Assembly: GCF_003459505.1 (NCBI RefSeq)
Contig: NZ_QRWD01000018.1
Coordinates: 1-52,969, forward strand
Direction: 5' to 3'
Source of the DNA: Collinsella sp. AF20-14LB
GTDB taxonomy: Bacteria > Actinomycetota > Coriobacteriia > Coriobacteriales > Coriobacteriaceae
Length of the DNA stretch: 52,969 nt
The translations under genes and the position numbers were made by a program. Shown piece after piece: positions 43,008 through 51,532 of the stretch. The notes under the pieces were generated by a model. That model made no database searches and was not told the origin of the DNA. It worked only from the letters and a program-made list of their open reading frames with translations. Positions within the stretch are counted from its first letter, which is position 1. Every line of letters begins with the position of its first letter.

Positions 43008-44204
43008 TTAGGCGACGGGCTTGGCGCGGCGTATGGCCGGGAACAGCACCGTGATGGCGAGGATGACGCCCACGACAGCGATCGTGCCGCCTGCGTAGCC
43101 GATCCAGGCGATGCCGGGGCCCGACACCACGGCGCCACCGATTGCGGTGCCCGTGCCGATCCCCAGGTTGAACAGGCCCGAGAAGATCGACATGGCGACA
43201 GCCGACGAGTCCGCCGGCGTGTACTTGATGAGCTCGGCCTGAAACGCCACGTTAAAGGCCGTGGAGCAGCAGCCCCATAGCGCGCAAACAGCGAGAACGG
43301 CGACGAGCGACGGTGCAACCGGACCCATGAGCAGCAGAGCCACCGGCACGCCGGAGAGCGTAATCGCGAGAAACGGGAACCGGTGCCCATCGAACAGGCG
43401 GCCAAACAGCCAGCTTCCGAGCAGACCAGAGCAGCCGAACGCCGTCAGCGTCATAGTGATGGCGCCCGCGTCGACGTGCGCGACCTGTGCCAGGAACGGC
43501 TCGATATAGCTGTAACCCGCATAATAGCCGGTCGCCATAAAGACCGTGACCGCATAAAGCGCGATGAGGAACGGGTTCTTGAGCAGCTCGGGAAGCTGTT
43601 TGAGCGTAAAGCGCTCACCCGCCGGCATGGCCGGGAACACCGCTGCCTGGTACACCACCGCGGCGGCAGAAAAGACCCCGACCACGGCAAACGTCATGCG
43701 CCAGCCCACGGCCAGGCCGATGGCGCGGCCGATCGGCAGGCCAAAGATCTGCGCGATGGACGAGCCCGTGGCAATCATGCTAATGGCGAGCGCCCCGTGG
43801 CGACTGTCGACCAGGCGCGAGGCCATGATCGCGGCGACCGACCAGAACACGGCATGCGCGCAGGCGACCACCAGACGCGCGCAAACCAAAATAGGATAGG
43901 TAGGCGCCACGGCGGACAGGAACTGACCCAGCGAGAACACGGCAAGCACGCCGAGCAGCATACGCTTGAACTCGAAGCGCGAGGCAAACACCATAAGCGG
44001 CAACGACAGCAGCATGACGCCCCAGGCGTAGACCGAGATCATGATGCCGGCCTGGGCCTCGGTGAGCGAGAACGACGCGGCGATATCAGTCAGAAGGCCG
44101 ATGGGCATGAACTCCGACGTGTTGAACACGAACGCGCAGCAGGCGAGCCCGATAAGCGGGAGCCACTGCTTGAGTGAGATGCCATCCTGTCTTGCCTGAG
44201 CCAT
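43008..44204 (-). CDS. MFS transporter, sugar-efflux / drug:H+ antiporter-1 type
   Basis: Twelve hydrophobic segments in 398 residues. The N-terminal FVFNTSEFMPIGLLTDIAASF (about 27-47) is the hallmark of the SotB/AraJ/YdeA-like DHA1 group, which exports sugars or arabinose-like compounds; members also export drugs. ATG 44204 follows GAGAGG. It stands alone. The substrate is not predictable. Confidence 0.88.
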   Translation of the reverse strand: MAQARQDGISLKQWLPLIGLACCAFVFNTSEFMPIGLLTDIAASFSLTEAQAGIMISVYAWGVMLLSLPLMVFASRFEFKRMLLGVLAVFSLGQFLSAVAPTYPILVCARLVVACAHAVFWSVAAIMASRLVDSRHGALAISMIATGSSIAQIFGLPIGRAIGLAVGWRMTFAVVGVFSAAAVVYQAAVFPAMPAGERFTLKQLPELLKNPFLIALYAVTVFMATGYYAGYSYIEPFLAQVAHVDAGAITMTLTAFGCSGLLGSWLFGRLFDGHRFPFLAITLSGVPVALLLMGPVAPSLVAVLAVCALWGCCSTAFNVAFQAELIKYTPADSSAVAMSIFSGLFNLGIGTGTAIGGAVVSGPGIAWIGYAGGTIAVVGVILAITVLFPAIRRAKPVA

Positions 44205-44251
44205 GTAGAAACCTCTCCGATTGTCTTGAGCGGTGGGCGATTATATAGCAA

Positions 44252-44285
44252 CGGCCCCGCATCCGTCAGTACAGATGCAGGGCCG
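44252..44285 (-). terminator. hairpin after feoAB
   Basis: CGGCCCTGCATCTGT pairs with GGATGCGGGGCCG on the minus strand; the following T-content is modest (GTTGCTATATAA). Likely terminator. Confidence 0.6.
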
Positions 44286-44326
44286 CAATCAACTCAATAC
44301 ACAGAGGTTGCGCCGTCAATAAATAA

Positions 44327-46687
44327 CTAAGCCAACCCCAGCAATATGCCCGCCGAATGCACGACAAACGCCACGATCCAGGCGACCGTCACCTGAAACG
44401 CGAACACGGCAACGGCATAGCGCGCGCCCAACTCGCTCTTGACGGCGCCGATGGACGCCACGCAGGGCGGGTACAGCAGCGTAAAGACCAGGAACACGTA
44501 GGCGGTAAACGGCGAAAACATGGTCGACAGTGCCGCAGGCGAGGTCGCGCCCAAAAGCACCGTGAGTGTCGATATGACGCTCTCCTTGGCAATAAGTCCC
44601 GTGACGAGTGCCGTCGAGGCGCGCCAGTCGCCAAAACCGAGCGGGGCCAACACCGGCGCGATGATGCTACCCAGACCGGCAAGCAGGCTTTGCGACTGGT
44701 CGGCGACCACGTTAAAGCGGATATCGAACGTCTGCAGGAACCAGATGACCACCGTAGCGGCAAAGATAATGGTAAAGGCCTTGGTAATAAAGTCCTTGGC
44801 CTTATCCCATGCCAGCATCACCGTCGTCTTGACGCTCGGCAGGCGGTAATTGGGGAGCTCCATGATAAACGGCACCGGGTCGCCCTTAAATGCCGTACGG
44901 TTGAGCACCAAAGCCGCAATGCAACCAACCGCAATACCAATCAGATAGAGCGAGACCATGGCGGGAACCGTCGCCTGTGGGAAAAACGCCCCGCACAGCA
45001 AGCCGTAAACCGGCAGCTTGGCCGAGCAGCTCATGAACGGTGTGAGCATGACCGTCATCTTGCGGTCGTGCTCGGATGGGAGCGTACGGGTCGACATGAT
45101 AGCCGGCACGGTGCAGCCAAAACCGACGAGCATGGGCACAAAGCTGCGGCCCGACAGGCCAAAGCGACGCAGCACCTTATCCATGACAAAGGCCACGCGT
45201 GCCATGTATCCGGAGTCTTCCAGAATGGAGAGGAACAAGAAGAGCACGACGATAATCGGCAGGAAGGTCAGCACGCTACCCACGCCCGTAAGCACGCCGT
45301 CGACAGCCAGCGAGCGCACCACGTCGTTGGTTCCGAACGCCTTGAGGCCCGCATCGGCCGAAGCAATGATGGCAGCGATGCCGTCCTCCATGAGGCCCTG
45401 CAACGCCGCGCCGATCACGCCAAACGTCAGCCAAAAGACGAGGCCCATGATCACCAGAAACGCCGGAATGGCTGTGTAACGACCTGTCAGGATGCGGTCA
45501 ATCTTGACGGAGCGCACGTGCTCGCGGCTTTCGTGCGGCTTGACGACGCAGCGCCCACACACGTCGCCGATAAAGCTAAAACGCATATCGGCCAACGCAG
45601 ATAGGCGGTCGGTGCCGGCCTCGCCCTCCATCTGGGTAATGATGTGCTCGATGGCGTCGAGCTCGTTGCGATCCAGGTGAAGCGCCTCGGTCACCAGCTC
45701 GTCGCCCTCAACCAGCTTGGTCGCCGCAAAACGCACCGGGATATGCGCCGTCGCGGCATGGTCCTCGATAAGGTTGGCGATGCCGTGAATGCAGCGATGC
45801 AGCGCGCCGCCGTCTGGACCATCGGGCGCGCAGAAGTCCAGGCGACCGGGGCGCTCGCGGAACCGCGCCACGTGCAAGGCATGATCCACCAACTCGCCGA
45901 TGCCCTCGTTGCGGGCAGCGCTAATGGGGACAACAGGCACGCCCAACAGGCTCTCGAGCAGGTTGACGTCCACGGCGCCGCCGTTGGCCGTCACCTCGTC
46001 CATCATGTTGAGCGCGATGACCATGGGGCGGTCGAGCTCCATAAGCTGCAGCGTCAGGTACAGGTTACGCTCGATGTTGGTGGCGTCGATGATATCGATG
46101 ATGGCGTCGGGATTTTCGTCCAAGATGAATTGGCGGCTGACGATCTCTTCGCCCGTGTACGGCGACAGCGAATAGATGCCGGGCAGGTCGGTAACGCTTG
46201 CCTCGGGGTGGTTGCGGATGGTGCCATCTTTGCGGTCGACCGTCACGCCGGGAAAGTTACCGACGTGCTGGTTGGAGCCCGTCAGCTGGTTGAACAGCGT
46301 GGTCTTGCCGCAGTTTTGGTTGCCGGCGAGAGCAAAATGCAGCGGTGCGCCCTCGGGCACGGCTGTTTTTGCCGCACGGGGCGAATACGTCCCCTCGCCC
46401 AGTGCCGGGTGCTCCGTCGTGCCGATTGCGGCGTTAGCGCGCGGACCCGTATCTGTGTCGTGAACACCTACGAGCTCGATGCGAGCGGCGTCGTCCTTGC
46501 GCAGCGTCAACTCGTAGCCGCGCAGGCGAATCTCGAGCGGGTCACCCATAGGGGCGTACTTCATCATGGTGACTTCGGTGCCCGGCGTTAGGCCCATGTC
46601 CAAAATATGCTGTCGGAGTGCCTGATCGTCCGATGCCACCGATGCGACAACGGCGTCCTTTCCAATCTCGAGTGTATCGAGCTTCAC
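44327..46687 (-). CDS. feoB: ferrous iron transporter, FeoA-FeoB fusion
   Basis: GTP-gated Fe(II) uptake in the membrane. Residues 1-75 are an SH3-like FeoA domain (DMGLTPGTEVTMMKYAPMGD). After a linker to about 112 comes the G domain with GNQNCGKT (122-129), HVGNFPGVTV and DLPG (167-170). The first Gate motif lies near SGRSFVPMLVGFGCTVPAIM, and two gate repeats span the membrane core. Total 786 residues. FeoA and FeoB are usually separate genes. The 120 bp upstream hold an imperfect GGTTA/TAACC repeat that could bind an iron regulator. Confidence 0.94.
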   Translation of the reverse strand: MKLDTLEIGKDAVVASVASDDQALRQHILDMGLTPGTEVTMMKYAPMGDPLEIRLRGYELTLRKDDAARIELVGVHDTDTGPRANAAIGTTEHPALGEGTYSPRAAKTAVPEGAPLHFALAGNQNCGKTTLFNQLTGSNQHVGNFPGVTVDRKDGTIRNHPEASVTDLPGIYSLSPYTGEEIVSRQFILDENPDAIIDIIDATNIERNLYLTLQLMELDRPMVIALNMMDEVTANGGAVDVNLLESLLGVPVVPISAARNEGIGELVDHALHVARFRERPGRLDFCAPDGPDGGALHRCIHGIANLIEDHAATAHIPVRFAATKLVEGDELVTEALHLDRNELDAIEHIITQMEGEAGTDRLSALADMRFSFIGDVCGRCVVKPHESREHVRSVKIDRILTGRYTAIPAFLVIMGLVFWLTFGVIGAALQGLMEDGIAAIIASADAGLKAFGTNDVVRSLAVDGVLTGVGSVLTFLPIIVVLFLFLSILEDSGYMARVAFVMDKVLRRFGLSGRSFVPMLVGFGCTVPAIMSTRTLPSEHDRKMTVMLTPFMSCSAKLPVYGLLCGAFFPQATVPAMVSLYLIGIAVGCIAALVLNRTAFKGDPVPFIMELPNYRLPSVKTTVMLAWDKAKDFITKAFTIIFAATVVIWFLQTFDIRFNVVADQSQSLLAGLGSIIAPVLAPLGFGDWRASTALVTGLIAKESVISTLTVLLGATSPAALSTMFSPFTAYVFLVFTLLYPPCVASIGAVKSELGARYAVAVFAFQVTVAWIVAFVVHSAGILLGLA

Positions 46688-46710
46688 GCGCTCATCCTTT
46701 CGTTAGACGC

Positions 46711-46735
46711 GGTTAACCGTTTACCGGGGCTAACC
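46711..46735. promoter_or_regulatory. imperfect inverted repeat upstream of feoB
   Basis: GGTTAACCGTTTACCGGGGC then TAACC: the ends GGTTA and TAACC pair, and GGTTAACC is itself a palindrome. The half-site resembles DtxR/IdeR-type boxes, but the spacing does not fit them well. Confidence 0.25.
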
Positions 46736-46808
46736 AACTCGTAACGACAAATGATAGCGCTCTGAACTATTTTATAAAGTCAAATACCGATGTTTACCTG
46801 CGCAAACT

Positions 46809-47129
46809 TTATGCGGTGCGCCCCGAAAGCTCTTTGCGCATACCGCTCAGCGAGATCGAAATGGAACCCGACCGCGCGGTAGCAGTGAGTCGATCACCCT
46901 CAACCGACCCCGTGCATGTAAAGGGCGCCTTGCCCATCAAGACGTGGGAGATAGTACCCGAGAGCTCAAAGAAATCGCCCTCAGCGCGGGCACCCGAGAG
47001 AGCGATATTGAGACCCTTGACGTTTAGTACTGCCCTGAGCGCGCCGTTCACCCCATGTGAAAACGTCACCTCGCCGCGCTTGCTCCCCACCGGCGTCTGG
47101 GCCAAAACCACATACGTACCCTCAAGCAT
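46809..47129 (-). CDS. conserved-looking hypothetical protein
   Basis: Family not recognised. ATG 47129 behind GGAGGAG is preferred to a start 12 codons upstream. The 106 residues (MLEGTYVVLAQTPVGSKRGE ... SISISLSGMRKELSG) have no signal peptide. They are dominated by glycine- and serine-punctuated beta strands, suggesting a small lipocalin-like barrel. It lies upstream of feoB in the same direction with a 120-bp gap, so a shared role is possible but unproven. Confidence 0.7.
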   Translation of the reverse strand: MLEGTYVVLAQTPVGSKRGEVTFSHGVNGALRAVLNVKGLNIALSGARAEGDFFELSGTISHVLMGKAPFTCTGSVEGDRLTATARSGSISISLSGMRKELSGRTA

Positions 47130-47290
47130 GGCTCCTCCTCTGAGTAGGCTTTTTGAAATGGCCATCTAGTCTACTTTGCTGCGAGACGGCTTGCCCAGAA
47201 ACCGCGAGCACACAATGACGTTCAATCAACAGATTGCTGCAAGGGAAACAAGCGTGCAAGGGGGACAGATTTCTTTTGACACCATTTGCG

Positions 47291-47359
47291 CCAACGGACG
47301 GGATGCGGAGCGACGACCGTGCAGGTGGATTCCGGATCGTCGCTTCCTCCGTCCCCCAG
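47291..47359. other. intergenic hairpin in the gap before the antiporter gene
   Basis: GGACGGGATGCGGAGCGACGA pairs imperfectly with TCGTCGCTTCCTCCGTCC. It directly precedes the 67-nt hairpin repeat. The 465-bp gap 47130-47594 holds no gene that I can support. Confidence 0.45.
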
Positions 47360-47372
47360 CGAATCAAAACGA

Positions 47373-47439
47373 AGTTGCGGTGGAATAGTTCCTGTTTGAA
47401 GCTTTAACCAGCAAAAACAGAAACTATTTCACCGCAACT
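47373..47439. repeat. 67-nt hairpin repeat, copy 2
   Basis: Same arms as copy 1 with small changes in the distal arm (AAACAGAAACTATTTCACCG). The sequence CCCCCAGCGAATCAAAACGA before it is also shared with copy 3, so the repeat unit extends a little leftwards. Confidence 0.85.
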
Positions 47440-47594
47440 GCAAAAGCCCGCGCTGGCAACAAATGTCACCTGCGAGGGCTTGGTGGGCGCTCACAATGGC
47501 ACGTTATTGAAACCCACATCAGTTATGGAATTCCGAACAGCACCGACATGCGATGTCCCCGTCGGCATACCAAGCAATGAAGCTCACCCTAGCC

Positions 47595-49058
47595 TTAGAC
47601 GATCGGCGCGATGCCGGCAAAGTGCAGATACAGCGAGATGGCCGCCACGACAATGACCACTGCCGCGATCAGCTTGTCGTGCAGATGCGGGAGCACCTGC
47701 TTGCCGCGGCCTCGCTCGCCCGCAATATAGACGGGAATGGCCGGAGCAAAAAGGATCGTCGTGATCATGACGCCCTGGAGGCCCGTCGACCACACCAGGA
47801 ACAGCGTGTAGATAAAGCCGAGCGTACCGAAGAAGCGTGCTTTGCCGACACTCGGCGCATGCGGTCCGTCCAGATGCTCGTTCTTCCAGCCAATCACCAT
47901 GTAGTAAGCACCCGAGCAAACATAGGGAACCAAGATCGTGTTGACCGCGCAGCTGTAGAAGAACTGGTAGGTGCTCGCCGCTACATACGACACAATCAGG
48001 AAAAGCTGCGTGATGCCGGAGCTCACAAGAACCGTTACCACCGGGGCGTCATGTTTGTTTGTCTTAGCAAACGCCAGCGGGAAGGAGCCCTGACGTGCAG
48101 CCTCGAATGGCGTCTCGGATGCAATGATGACGTAGCCCAGCATCGCACCGACCAGCGAGAGAATAACGCCAAGGTTTACGATGGCTGCGCCAACCGGACC
48201 GATTGCGCACTCAAGAATTCCCGCCATGGAGGGCGTTGCAAGTTGTGCCATCTCCTCGCGCGGCATAATGCCGAGCGACAGCATCGAGATAATCAGATAC
48301 AGCGTAAACACGGCTGCAAATCCAAGCGCCGTCGAACGACCGACGTCGCGCACATACTTTGCACGGCCCGAAATGACGACAGCGCCTTCGATACCCGTAA
48401 AGACCCAGACAAGGGCAATCATGGTCGAGACAACCTGCTCACCAAAACCGGGGCCAGCCGGCTCTCCCCAGAAGTTGTCCATAAAGATATCGACGTTGAA
48501 CTTACCCAGGAGCACAATGCTCAGCACAAAGAGCCCCAGCGGCACCAGCTTCGCCAAGGTGACGATCGTGTTGATGCCGGCAGCTTCCTTAACGCCGCGA
48601 AGCACGAGAGCGGTTAGGAACCACAAAAACACGCTGGCGCAGACGATGGAAAGCATATTGTTGCCCGTACCGAACGCAGGGAAGAAATAGCCCAGCGCGC
48701 TAAACAGCAAGAGCGCAAAGCTCACATTGGAAAGACATGCGCTGATCCAGTAGCCCCAAGCGGAGTTGAATCCAACGTAATCGCCAAAACCGGCCGCAGC
48801 GTATGCATAGATGCCGCCAGTCAGGTCTGGACAAGCCTGAGATAAACCGTTGAATACCATCATCAGCGCAAAGACGCCAATGAAGCAAATTCCCCACGAA
48901 ACGATAACCGCGCCGGTATTGGCTCCGCCTGCCGCCATATCGCCGGCAAGAGAAAAGATGCCGCCGCAAATGCTCGCAGTGATGACCATCATGGTCAGAC
49001 GAAAGAGATCCAGACCATTGGGGTCGATAATCTCATCGTTACAAGTTTTAGAGGCCAT
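47595..49058 (-). CDS. APC-family amino acid antiporter (arginine/ornithine type)
   Basis: Membrane exchanger of the basic amino acid/polyamine branch. ATG 49058 (MASKTCND) follows GAGGGGG. The 487 residues form about 12 helices. The family signature in the first helix is TASICGGIFSLAGDMA, and WVFTGIEGAVVISGRAK lies in helix 6. Length and pattern resemble ArcD/YdgI-like arginine:ornithine antiporters. It follows the DDAH-like gene by 107 bp on the same strand, so substrate uptake and product release for that enzyme is the natural inference. Confidence 0.85.
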   Translation of the reverse strand: MASKTCNDEIIDPNGLDLFRLTMMVITASICGGIFSLAGDMAAGGANTGAVIVSWGICFIGVFALMMVFNGLSQACPDLTGGIYAYAAAGFGDYVGFNSAWGYWISACLSNVSFALLLFSALGYFFPAFGTGNNMLSIVCASVFLWFLTALVLRGVKEAAGINTIVTLAKLVPLGLFVLSIVLLGKFNVDIFMDNFWGEPAGPGFGEQVVSTMIALVWVFTGIEGAVVISGRAKYVRDVGRSTALGFAAVFTLYLIISMLSLGIMPREEMAQLATPSMAGILECAIGPVGAAIVNLGVILSLVGAMLGYVIIASETPFEAARQGSFPLAFAKTNKHDAPVVTVLVSSGITQLFLIVSYVAASTYQFFYSCAVNTILVPYVCSGAYYMVIGWKNEHLDGPHAPSVGKARFFGTLGFIYTLFLVWSTGLQGVMITTILFAPAIPVYIAGERGRGKQVLPHLHDKLIAAVVIVVAAISLYLHFAGIAPIV

Positions 49059-49165
49059 ATATGTGCACCCCCTCAATCAAACGACCGCATAAAGATGGCC
49101 CGGACGTCCCGAATCGGGTGCCGGGCCATCGGTCAAGCGATCATTAAGCTAGTACAGCGACCACA

Positions 49166-49942
49166 TTAGAAGCGCAGCGACAGGCAAGAAAGGCCGCCGT
49201 CGACCTTGCGGTACTCGGAGGTGTCGACAACGAGCGTCTTGTAGCCCAGATCCTGCACGGCCTTGAGCACGGTCGGATAGCCCTCGGCAACGATGACCGT
49301 ACCGTTGACCCAGATGCAGTTGGCGCCGTAAGCCTCGTCCTCGGGCACGACGATCTTGTTGTACTGGGCAAAGTCGGGCTTATCGATGAACTCACCGGAG
49401 ACGAGCATGTTGTTGTCCTCGATGTAGTTGACGCCCGTCTTGAGGTGCAGGACCTCCTCCAGAGGCACCTCGGAGCCCTCGAGGCCCCAGCCCTCGAGAA
49501 TCTCGCAGAACTGGCAGATACCCTCTTCGTTGGTGCGAGCAGAGCGACCGACGTAGAAGTGGTCGCCGACCATCATGACGTCGCCGCCGTCGAGCGTGCC
49601 GGGGGAAACGATGTGCTTGACATGCTCGTCGTCAAAGAAGCGACGGACGACCGGCTCGATTTCGTCCTTCTCGCCATTACGACTGTCGGCGCCGGGGTTG
49701 GTAATGATGGCGCCGCAGCGAGTGATAACGGCCGGATCCTCGACAAAGCAGCTGTCGGGATACTGCTCAAGCGCCGGCAGCACCGACACGTCAACGCCAC
49801 ACTGCTCGAGCGCATGCTCGTAATCGTAGTGCTCCTCGATAGCGCGCTCGTAGATGGGCTGGCCAAGCTCGGGGGCGCTCGTGATGCCATTGCTCAGGGA
49901 CTTGCCGGGACGACGGATGATGACGTGGCTGAACTTAGTCAT
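49166..49942 (-). CDS. dimethylarginine dimethylaminohydrolase-like guanidino hydrolase
   Basis: Amidinotransferase-fold enzyme predicted to hydrolyse arginine or N-methylated arginines to citrulline plus ammonia or methylamines. The 258 residues have the catalytic set of the DDAH branch: PDSCFVEDPAV (about 62-72), GTLDGGDVMMVGDHFYVGRS, His166 in LHLKTGVNYI and the nucleophile Cys253 in DGGLSCLSLRF. It is much shorter than ArcA arginine deiminases, which favours DDAH. It is followed by the antiporter gene. A GTATAC operator lies in the upstream region shared with the GntR gene. Confidence 0.85.
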   Translation of the reverse strand: MTKFSHVIIRRPGKSLSNGITSAPELGQPIYERAIEEHYDYEHALEQCGVDVSVLPALEQYPDSCFVEDPAVITRCGAIITNPGADSRNGEKDEIEPVVRRFFDDEHVKHIVSPGTLDGGDVMMVGDHFYVGRSARTNEEGICQFCEILEGWGLEGSEVPLEEVLHLKTGVNYIEDNNMLVSGEFIDKPDFAQYNKIVVPEDEAYGANCIWVNGTVIVAEGYPTVLKAVQDLGYKTLVVDTSEYRKVDGGLSCLSLRF

Positions 49943-50038
49943 GATGATCCTCCTTGGACCTCTTAGCAGAGAGCGGACTTCCTTGCGCCCGCCTTCCTTC
50001 CGATGGCTTTATCTTAGGGTGTCTTTACTGTTTTGTAT

Positions 50039-50050
50039 ATTGTATACAAT
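50039..50050. promoter_or_regulatory. GntR/FCD-type operator
   Basis: ATTGTATACAAT is a perfect 12-bp palindrome, overlapped on its left by TTTTGTATATTG. FCD-class GntR regulators commonly bind xTGTATACAx boxes. It lies about 97 bp upstream of the DDAH-like gene and 147 bp upstream of the regulator gene, so it could control both. Confidence 0.6.
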
Positions 50051-50196
50051 CCTGAACGGTAGATATTTCTCGGTAAGCGTATTATTGCTTCTTCTGGTTT
50101 GGTAGCGCAATTTAACTGGTCGTTCTATAATTCAATTAGCCTATTCAGGCGAAACGTATTTATTTTTGAAAATATACAGTTGAGGAATATAAGCTC

Positions 50197-50847
50197 ATGG
50201 AAACACTCCGAAGACCCTTGAAGGATCATGTATACGACTATATTTCGAGTCGCATAGACGCCGGCGAGCTTTCGGCCGGCGACCGCGTGAGCGAGCAGGC
50301 GATCTGCGATGCCATGGGCGTGTCGCGCACGCCGGTTCGCGAGGCGCTCATCCAGCTGGCAAGCGACGGCTATCTGGACAATCTCCCCCGCCGCGGATTC
50401 CGCGTCCGAGGGTTCGATCAGCAAAACGCCGTTGAAGTCTTTGAGATTATGGGGCCTCTCGACGGGCAGGCGGCATACCTCGCCTGCCCTCTCCTAACCG
50501 ACGAGGACATCATGCAGCTGAAGTTTTTGGTTGGGTCCATGGACCTTGCGATCCAAGGCGGCCTTATCCGAAAGTACGACGACATTCAGCGGGACTTTCA
50601 CCTCACGTACTTCAACCGCTGCGGCAACGACCGTCTGCGCGACATGATTTCGCAACTCGAGCGCTGCTTTATAAAGCGCGATTACGAGACCGTCGATCAG
50701 GAGACAGCGTGCAAGCTGCTGGGCATAGCCAATGCCGAGCATGCTCATATTCTTGAGCTCTTCGAAGCGCGAGATGCAGCGGGCGTGCGAGACTACGTTC
50801 GCGATGTCCATTGGAACACGGAGAACGCCCAGTTCACCGTTTGGTAG
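50197..50847 (+). CDS. GntR-family transcriptional regulator, FCD subfamily
   Basis: The 216 residues begin with a winged helix-turn-helix (ISSRIDAGELSAGDRVSEQA, CDAMGVSRTPVREALIQLAS, LPRRGFRVRGF). The all-helical FCD ligand domain follows, with metal/ligand positions near RDFHLTYF and the distal NAEHAHILELFEARD. It is divergent from the DDAH-like/antiporter operon, with a GTATAC palindrome between them. The likely effector is an amino acid or methylarginine, by inference from the neighbours. Confidence 0.88.
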   Translation: METLRRPLKDHVYDYISSRIDAGELSAGDRVSEQAICDAMGVSRTPVREALIQLASDGYLDNLPRRGFRVRGFDQQNAVEVFEIMGPLDGQAAYLACPLLTDEDIMQLKFLVGSMDLAIQGGLIRKYDDIQRDFHLTYFNRCGNDRLRDMISQLERCFIKRDYETVDQETACKLLGIANAEHAHILELFEARDAAGVRDYVRDVHWNTENAQFTVW

Positions 50848-50873
50848 GCTCCGCCCCCAACAAATCAAAGCGA

Positions 50874-50940
50874 AGTTGCGGTGGAGTAGTTCCTGTTTGA
50901 GGCTTTAACCTGCAAAAATAGGAACTATTTCACCGCAAGT
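50874..50940. repeat. 67-nt hairpin repeat, copy 3
   Basis: Arms as in copies 1 and 2 with scattered substitutions (GGAGTAG, AAAATAGG). Loop GAGGCTTTAACCTGC is similar to copy 2. It directly follows the GntR gene. Confidence 0.85.
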
Positions 50941-50968
50941 TATGAGAGCCGGGATGGGGCCGGTCCTC

Positions 50969-51064
50969 TTACAGATGGCGCTCCAAAAAGCGGAAGGCTA
51001 GGCGAATCCAGGGACGGACCGCCACCTGCTTGTCCTCGTTGTCGGTTAGCGCAAAGGGGTCAGG
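50969..51064 (-). pseudogene. possible C-terminal gene remnant
   Basis: On the minus strand a short frame reads FALTDNEDKQVAVRPWIRLA and continues FRFLERHL before TAA. It has a protein-like composition but no start, and it is cut by an in-frame stop at the upstream motif GGTCAGGTTACTTTGCACC (plus strand). It may be the tail of a gene lost when mobile DNA inserted nearby. Family unknown. Confidence 0.25.
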
Positions 51065-51223
51065 TTACTTTGCACCAATGGGCGGAATGCCGTTTCCGCA
51101 TTGGCCACTATTGGGAAACCGCATCCAGAAATTCGAGGGGACTGCGGACGATTTCCTGGACCGCTAAATCGCGGCCATCCTGGAGTGGGTATGATGAATT
51201 GGACACCAAATTAAGAGCGAAAG

Positions 51224-51532
51224 GTGTTCAAGATGACCCAAAGAAGAAAGCGATACGACAAGCAGTTCAAGGTTTCGGCGGCAAAGGTGGTCCTGTCCAG
51301 GGAAATGACGGTCAAAGACCTATCGGAAGAACTCGGCATAAAGGACTCGACGCTAAGAAGATGGGCCTGCGAATACGAGGAGATGGGAGACGACGCATTC
51401 CCCGGAAACGGATCCCCGAAGATCAACAAGGACTACGAGATCGTGAAGCTCAAGAAGAAGGTCGAGGAGCTCGAGCGCGAGAACGAGATACTAAAAAATT
51501 TCCGGGCCTTCTTGAGTCAAGACCATGCGTGA
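51224..51532 (+). CDS. IS3-family transposase OrfA
   Basis: DNA-binding subunit of the transposase. The 102 residues contain a helix-turn-helix (LSEELGIKDSTLRRWACEYE) and a leucine-zipper-like coiled coil (IVKLKKKVEELERENEILKN). A heptamer A AAA AAT at 51493-51499, read AAA AAT in this frame, precedes the end. It would allow a -1 shift into OrfB to make the OrfAB transposase. The start may be the second Met (MTQRRKRYDKQFK). Confidence 0.9.
   Translation: MFKMTQRRKRYDKQFKVSAAKVVLSREMTVKDLSEELGIKDSTLRRWACEYEEMGDDAFPGNGSPKINKDYEIVKLKKKVEELERENEILKNFRAFLSQDHA

Noticed and set aside
46711..46735. A firm DtxR/IdeR or Fur box before feoB
   Set aside because: Half-sites resemble such boxes, but spacing and symmetry are poor, so it is listed only as a weak feature.
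51086..51145. A third copy of the 179-bp repeat
   Set aside because: Only about 20 bases resemble the repeat (GGGAAACCGCATCC); the hairpin architecture is not preserved.
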